Assembly (NCBI RefSeq): GCF_965208485.1
Contig: NZ_OZ242344.1
Location: 930,001 to 994,000 of the forward strand
Source of the DNA: Poriferisodalis sp965208485
GTDB taxonomy: Bacteria > Actinomycetota > Acidimicrobiia > Acidimicrobiales > Poriferisodalaceae
Length of the DNA: 64,000 bases
Direction: 5' to 3'
The notes beneath the pieces are model-generated. The model was not told the DNA's origin and did not search any database. It saw only the letters and a list, made by a program, of their open reading frames with translations. Shown here in pieces: positions 58,377 through 64,000 of the stretch. A program made the position numbers and the translations under genes. Numbering within the stretch: the first letter of the stretch is position 1; each line of letters opens with the position of its first letter.

Positions 58377-59267
58377 TCACGACGCATCGCTCCCCGGATC
58401 AGGTTCCCGGTCGACGATCACCGGCTCGGGGACATCTGTCTCATACAGCAGCACCTGCACCCAGCGAAGCCGCGTCAGGTCCGCTGCCGGGTGAACCGTG
58501 ACCCGCTGCGCCCCCCGTACCGCATCGGGCTCGACATCGGTGACCGTGCCCACGAGCAAGCCTGCGGGAAACGTGCTCCCCTCGAATCCGCTAGTCACCA
58601 CGGTCTCCCCCGGGATGACCACGGTCTCCAGTTCGATATAGCTCACCTCCAAGTCGCGGTCCGGCCCCCGTCCCGATATGAGGCCGGCGTCTCCGGAACG
58701 CACGATGCGAACGCCGGCATCGAAGTTGGGATCGGTCAGCAGCTCGACTCGCGACCGGTTCGTGTGGGCCTCCACCACCCGGCCGACCAAACCGTGGCCG
58801 CTCTCCACGGGCATCCCCTCTCGGATGCCGTCGCGACGGCCCACCTCCAAGACGATCGTTCGCTCGAAATTCGACACCGGTGCATCGATGACCCGCGCGG
58901 TGACCCGGGGGATGGCCCGTGCCGTGTCGCGGGCGCCAAGCAGCGCCAGCAACTCCTGACGATCCCGCTCCAACTCTCCGACCCGCAGAACGGATGCCTC
59001 CGCCTCAGCCAGTTCGCTGCGCATCAGCGCATTCTCTGCCTCCAGGTCGTCGTAGCTGACGACGCCGCGCCAAGCGTTCCGAATCGGCCCGGTCACCCAG
59101 TCTCCAAAGGACCGCACCGGACCCAACACGTCCAGCACCGCTCCGCGCGCCGCGCCGAGAACACCTGCGGACCCGCGGGCATCAAGCGTCAGCAGTGCTA
59201 TGGCCGTTACGACGAGCAGGGCCAAGCGGAGCCAAGTGCGCCGCCGGAGTCCGGCGCGGCGGGCCAC
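58377..59267 (-). CDS. mreC: Rod-shape-determining protein MreC
   Basis: A 296-residue bitopic protein. TM helix 'WLRLALLVVTAIALLTL', a coiled coil 'DLEAENALMRSELAEAEASV', then the beta-barrel periplasmic domain with 'RVIDAPVSNFERTIVLEVGR', 'GHGLVGRVVEAHTNRSRVEL' and 'LTDPNFDAGVRI'. It is a scaffold joining MreB, MreD and the PBP2/RodA complex. An acidic tail ends the protein. 11 bp from mreB. Confidence 0.93.
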   Translation of the reverse strand: MARRAGLRRRTWLRLALLVVTAIALLTLDARGSAGVLGAARGAVLDVLGPVRSFGDWVTGPIRNAWRGVVSYDDLEAENALMRSELAEAEASVLRVGELERDRQELLALLGARDTARAIPRVTARVIDAPVSNFERTIVLEVGRRDGIREGMPVESGHGLVGRVVEAHTNRSRVELLTDPNFDAGVRIVRSGDAGLISGRGPDRDLEVSYIELETVVIPGETVVTSGFEGSTFPAGLLVGTVTDVEPDAVRGAQRVTVHPAADLTRLRWVQVLLYETDVPEPVIVDREPDPGSDAS

Positions 59268-59278
59268 GGCCGGGGGCG

Positions 59279-60331
59279 TCAGCGCCCCTCGGTGGACGAA
59301 TACAGCACACCGTGCAGCACGTCGAATTCCTCGAGCGTCTGTCCAGAGCCGCGTACCACGGCGAACAGCGGATCTTCCGCGATGTGGACTGCGACGCCCG
59401 TCTCAGAACGCAGCCGTTCGATTATTCCTCGGAGCATGGCACCGCCTCCGGCGAGGGTGATGCCGTAGTCCATGACATCGGCGGCGAGTTCTGGCGCAGT
59501 GTCGTCCAGTGTTGCCTTGACCGAGTCGACAATGGCGGCAACTGGGGCCGCAATCGCTTCACGAATCTCCATGCTGTTGACGCTCACTGATTCGGGAAGC
59601 CCGCTCACCATGTCGCGACCGCGAACCTCTGCATAGATCTCCTCCTGCAGCGGCCACGCCGATCCGAGTGCCAGCTTGATCTCCTCCGCAGTGCGCTCGC
59701 CCACGATGAGACCATGCTCCTTCTTGACGTGGGCGACGATCGACGCGTCGATCATGTTGCCGCCGACACGGGCAGAACGCGCCGTGACAATCCCGCCGAG
59801 CGAGATCACAGCTACCTCGGTCGTGCCGCCCCCGATATCGACGATCATGCTGCCCTGCGCCGACTGAACCGGCAAGCCCGAGCCGATCGCTGCTGCCATC
59901 GGCTCCTCGATGATGTATGCTTGGCGGGCACCCGCGTACTCGGCAGCTTCCTGCACGGCGCGCTGTTCGACGCCAGTAATCCCCGAGGGCACGCAGATCA
60001 CCATGCGCGGTTTGGGCCATCGCACTTGGGAGACTTGGTTGATGAAGTGCCGGAGCATCTTCTCGCAGATGTCGAAGTCTGCGATCACGCCGTCCTTGAG
60101 CGGGCTGATCGCTGTGATGTTGCCGGGCGTCCGGCCGATCATTCGCTTGGCCTCGTGGCCCACGGCCAGCGAGTTGCCAGTCATGGAATCGACGGCGACG
60201 ACAGACGGCTCGTTGAGCACGATGCCCCGGCCGCGCACGAACACGATGGTGTTCGCAGTGCCGAGGTCCACGGCGATGTCCCGGCCGCCGAGAACGCTTC
60301 CGCGCTTGCGAGGCCGGCCCGGCGCATTCAT
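59279..60331 (-). CDS. mreB: Rod-shape-determining protein MreB
   Basis: The bacterial actin that directs lateral wall synthesis; 350 residues. Phosphate-1 'IAVDLGTANTIVFVRGRGI', phosphate-2 'MIVDIGGGTTEVAVISLGG', adenosine motif 'LAGGGAMLRGIIERL', and 'VCVPSGITGVEQRAV'. Presence of the whole mreBCD-mrdA-rodA set indicates a rod-shaped or laterally growing cell, unlike polar-growing actinobacteria. It starts the elongasome operon, just after ndk (5 bp). Confidence 0.97.
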   Translation of the reverse strand: MNAPGRPRKRGSVLGGRDIAVDLGTANTIVFVRGRGIVLNEPSVVAVDSMTGNSLAVGHEAKRMIGRTPGNITAISPLKDGVIADFDICEKMLRHFINQVSQVRWPKPRMVICVPSGITGVEQRAVQEAAEYAGARQAYIIEEPMAAAIGSGLPVQSAQGSMIVDIGGGTTEVAVISLGGIVTARSARVGGNMIDASIVAHVKKEHGLIVGERTAEEIKLALGSAWPLQEEIYAEVRGRDMVSGLPESVSVNSMEIREAIAAPVAAIVDSVKATLDDTAPELAADVMDYGITLAGGGAMLRGIIERLRSETGVAVHIAEDPLFAVVRGSGQTLEEFDVLHGVLYSSTEGR

Positions 60332-60336
60332 GACGA

Positions 60337-60783
60337 TCAGCGCTCAGCCTTGCTGTTGGCTGAGACGAGGGTGCCAAAGAACAGGGCGATTTCCCGCTCG
60401 GCAGAGGCTTGACTGTCCGATCCGTGCACCAAGTTCTCGGTCGGAGAGATCCCGTAGTCACCCCTGATGGTGCCGGGCGCTGCCTTCGCCGGATTGGTGG
60501 CCCCCACCAGGGCGCGGACGACGGCGAAGATGTCATCGCCGGCATCGTCGGGCCCATCCAGCACCATCACGACCGACGGCGACCGAGTGATGAACTCGAG
60601 CAACGGCTCGTAGAACGGCTTGCCAGCATGCTCGGCGTAGTGCCGCTCGGCTGTCTCACGGTCGATGCATCGGTGCTCCAAAGCAGCGATGGTGAGACCT
60701 TTCCGCTCGAATCTGGCCATGATCTCTCCGACAAGGCCCCGCTCGACCGCGTCGGGCTTGCAGATCACCAACGTGTGGCCCAT
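60337..60783 (-). CDS. ndk: Nucleoside diphosphate kinase
   Basis: Transfers the gamma-phosphate between nucleotides through a phospho-His. 148 residues: 'HTLVICKPDAVERGLVGEIM', catalytic His in 'ENLVHGSDSQASAEREIALF' (NxxHGSDS), 'VMVLDGPDD' and 'GATNPAKAAPGTIRGDYG'. A normal full-length copy, 5 bp ahead of mreB. Confidence 0.97.
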   Translation of the reverse strand: MGHTLVICKPDAVERGLVGEIMARFERKGLTIAALEHRCIDRETAERHYAEHAGKPFYEPLLEFITRSPSVVMVLDGPDDAGDDIFAVVRALVGATNPAKAAPGTIRGDYGISPTENLVHGSDSQASAEREIALFFGTLVSANSKAER

Positions 60784-60846
60784 CGCGGTCTCCTTCGGTC
60801 TGTCGCCGTGCGCCGACGCGTCGCGCCAGCGGCTGCACGACCGAGG

Positions 60847-62301
60847 CTAATGCGGGTCGCCCCCCAGAAGTCGCCGGGCCTCGGCGGCAACGTACAACGA
60901 GCCACTCACCACGACAGTGCCATCCGCGCCGGCCCGATCGGCGGCCCACCGCACAGCGTCGTCGACGCTTGCGATGGGGACGATCTCGGGCGGCCGGTCA
61001 CATCCAATTGCCGCCCGCCCCACTGCATCGACGACATCGCTCGGCGGCGTCGCACGCGGCCAGGACGCGGCCGTTGCCACCACGGCATCGAAGACGCCGA
61101 GATCAAGGGCCTCGCAGAATGCAGCAGGATCATGCGGCCTGTTTGCTCCGATGACGAGCACACGCGCCGATCCCCGACTTGTCGGAGCGGACTCGTCAAA
61201 GCCGGCCGTGGCGTCGGCGCAGATCGACAACGTCTCGGCCAGCGTGTCTCGCAAGGACACAGCACCAGCAGGGTTGTGCGCCCCGTCAATGACCACCGTC
61301 GGCTGTCCCGCAACAATCTCAAAACGGGCCGGCAACGTGACGTCTTCGAGCGCTGCCGCGACGACATCGTCATCGAGCCTCCGGCCGAAGAACGCTTCGA
61401 CCGAGCAGATGGCGGTTGCGACATTGACCGCTTGGTGTGCGCCATGCAGCGGCACGAAGTGGTCGCTGCGCTCCCCGAACGGTGTGAACACGGTGACGAG
61501 CTGCCCGCCGATCGCCGGTCGGCGGGCAGTCACATCCCAGTCGACGCCGCGGCGCCAAAGCTCCGAACGGGTCTCGGCCGCAACACCCGCCACGATCTCG
61601 ACCAGATCGGGAGAGGTCTCGCCGCAGACGACAGTCGCTCCAGGCGAAATGATCCCCGCCTTCTCCGAAGCCACGTCTGCCAGCGTCGGCCCGATGATCT
61701 CGAGGTGGTCCGCGCTGATATTGGTGATCACCGCCACAGCCGCATCCACAACGTTCGTCGCGTCCCAGCGCCCGCCCATGCCGACCTCGATCACATTCAC
61801 GTGCGCCGTCGAGGCGAACCAGTTGTACGCGGCGGCCGCCATCACCTCGAAATAGTTCGGCCGTTCCCCGCAGCGGTCGATCGCCATCGGCTCGAAGACC
61901 GCTATCTCGCTGACGGCCAGCGCGAACGACTCGTCGTCGAGCGGCTCATTCGCCACCGAGATCCTGTCGTTGACACGTTCGATGTGCGGTGAGGTGTAGC
62001 TGCCCGCAGCCAGACCGCAGGCACCGAGCAGCGCTGCCGCAAGCCGGGCTGTGCTGCCTTTGCCGTTCGTTCCGGTGATGTGGATGGCCGGGACGCTGTC
62101 CTGCGGATCGCCCAGGATTCCCATGAGCGTCCACATGCGATCGAGCGTCGGCGCGGTCGCCTCGGGACTGCCCAGCAGGCGCTCAAGATCGATGTGGGAA
62201 TCGAGCCAGTCGAGCGCAGCCTCGTAGTCGCGCAACGGACCCGACGCCGAGCTGTTCGGTCCTGCGTCTGGCGCCCCAGTCTCTCGCGGCCGACGGCTCA
62301 A
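60847..62301 (-). CDS. folC: Folylpolyglutamate/dihydrofolate synthase
   Basis: Adds glutamate to folates, an ATP-dependent Mur-ligase-fold enzyme of 484 residues. P-loop 'IHITGTNGKGSTARLAAAL', folate loop 'YTSPHIERVNDRISVAN', 'VIEVGMGGRWDATNVVDA', 'ITNISADHLEIIGPTLADVA' and 'TVVIDGAHNPAGAVSL'. Longer than many homologues because of a loop near 'TAGFDESAPTSRGSARVL'. 10 bp downstream of clpX, 63 bp upstream of ndk. Confidence 0.95.
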   Translation of the reverse strand: MSRRPRETGAPDAGPNSSASGPLRDYEAALDWLDSHIDLERLLGSPEATAPTLDRMWTLMGILGDPQDSVPAIHITGTNGKGSTARLAAALLGACGLAAGSYTSPHIERVNDRISVANEPLDDESFALAVSEIAVFEPMAIDRCGERPNYFEVMAAAAYNWFASTAHVNVIEVGMGGRWDATNVVDAAVAVITNISADHLEIIGPTLADVASEKAGIISPGATVVCGETSPDLVEIVAGVAAETRSELWRRGVDWDVTARRPAIGGQLVTVFTPFGERSDHFVPLHGAHQAVNVATAICSVEAFFGRRLDDDVVAAALEDVTLPARFEIVAGQPTVVIDGAHNPAGAVSLRDTLAETLSICADATAGFDESAPTSRGSARVLVIGANRPHDPAAFCEALDLGVFDAVVATAASWPRATPPSDVVDAVGRAAIGCDRPPEIVPIASVDDAVRWAADRAGADGTVVVSGSLYVAAEARRLLGGDPH

Positions 62302-62311
62302 GATGCGCGGC

Positions 62312-63577
<1,266 letters not shown>

Positions 63578-63792
63578 GTTGCACCTCCCTTCCGCTGAGC
63601 GTCCGCAGTCGACGGCCCCACAAGGCTCGCACACGGCGGACCTAGGCACGGACCAGCGCCGGTCGATTCAGACTGACCGCCAAGGATGGCACATCGGGGA
63701 CCGCGCGGCGCGATCCGGTTCGTCTGCCGCTGCGTGAACGCCGCGTCAGCGCACGGGGAGCGGTCGGGGCGCACCGGTAGGCTCCACGCTTC

Positions 63793-64000
63793 GTGAAGAC
63801 GACGCTGACGACGCTGGATCCAGCGGATTTCATCGGGCCCGCGCCGGTTTCCGAACCCGACTCCCCGCCTGCCGACGAATCGCCGGTCGCCGCGGACGCA
63901 GACGATTCGGGCACCGACGAGGCTGCTCCGGGCCAATTCATCGGCCCGCGCGTGAAGCTGACCGTCGAAGTCGATGCGGAGACATTCGACGCTGATGTCG
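63793..64000 (+). CDS. Trigger-factor-like protein, N-terminus only (runs off window)
   Basis: The first 69 residues from a GTG. It opens 'VKTTLTTLDPADFIGP' and later reads 'FIGPRVKLTVEVDAETFDAD', matching the trigger factor ribosome-binding domain (MKTTVTxLxxxRVKLxVEV). Between them lies an acidic Pro/Asp/Glu segment of about 36 residues bounded by repeated 'FIGP', absent from ordinary Tig. TAGGCT at 63778-63783 could be a -10 for a nearly leaderless mRNA. It is divergent from clpX, whereas tig usually precedes clpP-clpX in the same direction. Identity is uncertain until the rest is seen. Confidence 0.55.
   Translation, partial: MKTTLTTLDPADFIGPAPVSEPDSPPADESPVAADADDSGTDEAAPGQFIGPRVKLTVEVDAETFDADV

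Overview
The window is about 64 kb of high-GC actinobacterial DNA. F420/LLM-type oxidoreductases, a TIGR03252-type HhH protein, a degenerate actinobacterial PriA, cell-wall-binding repeat 2 (CWB2) surface proteins with Calx-beta arrays, and the fused-order core run obgE-rpmA-rplU-rng-DUF2344-rodA-mrdA-mreDCB-ndk-folC-clpX all suggest an Acidimicrobiia-like lineage, marine or host-associated. That placement is inferred from gene content, not from a marker-gene tree. TGA ends many intact genes, so the standard bacterial code applies.

Region 1 (1-10.9 kb) is accessory metabolism. It opens with the N-terminal two-thirds of an SNF2-type helicase running off the left edge, then an HhH protein and a PfkB sugar kinase. 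A three-gene run at 4.0-7.4 kb encodes a gamma-butyrobetaine hydroxylase-like dioxygenase, a beta-keto acid cleavage enzyme and an L-carnitine dehydrogenase-like protein. Together they could convert gamma-butyrobetaine to carnitine, dehydrocarnitine and then a glycine-betaine precursor. A ferredoxin, a dienoyl-CoA isomerase-like crotonase and a VapBC45-type toxin-antitoxin pair follow, with several broken genes between them.

Region 2 (11-17.1 kb) has an amidohydrolase, a phosphoesterase and the housekeeping cluster priA-def-fmt. A wrecked HisD-family gene sits between priA and def, and fmt carries a duplicated insert.

Region 3 (17.2-27.2 kb) is a divergent pair of envelope proteins. One is a ~2478-residue secreted protein with about 16 Calx-beta domains and three CWB2 repeats. 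The other is a CWB2 protein fused to an MPT53/DsbF-like thioredoxin domain whose first active-site cysteine codon is an in-frame TGA followed by a SECIS-like hairpin. It is either a selenoprotein or a nonsense-mutated gene, and is the most interesting object here.

Region 4 (27.2-42.5 kb) is a plastic region. It holds an IS630-derived miniature element with perfect inverted repeats and flanking TA, a DUF4143 ATPase, one copy of a 101-bp palindromic repeat (the other copy is at 10.9 kb, one mismatch), a type IIG-like restriction-methylation protein, a P450, an LLM oxidoreductase, a class III aminotransferase, a HicB-like protein, a repeat-built coiled-coil membrane protein, and an operon of a lactonase-like protein, a 43-residue small protein and a hydrolase. 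Remnants of CoA-transferase, NUDIX, SDR and MFS genes show active gene loss.

Region 5 (42.5-64 kb) is dense core genome almost entirely on the minus strand: VWA/CoxE and MoxR, proA and proB, obgE, L27, L21, RNase G/E, the two radical-SAM-linked proteins (with a hairpin that masks a ribosome binding site), the elongasome genes rodA-mrdA-mreD-mreC-mreB, ndk, folC and clpX. A divergent, partial trigger-factor-like gene closes the window. No tRNA, rRNA or CRISPR array was recognised.
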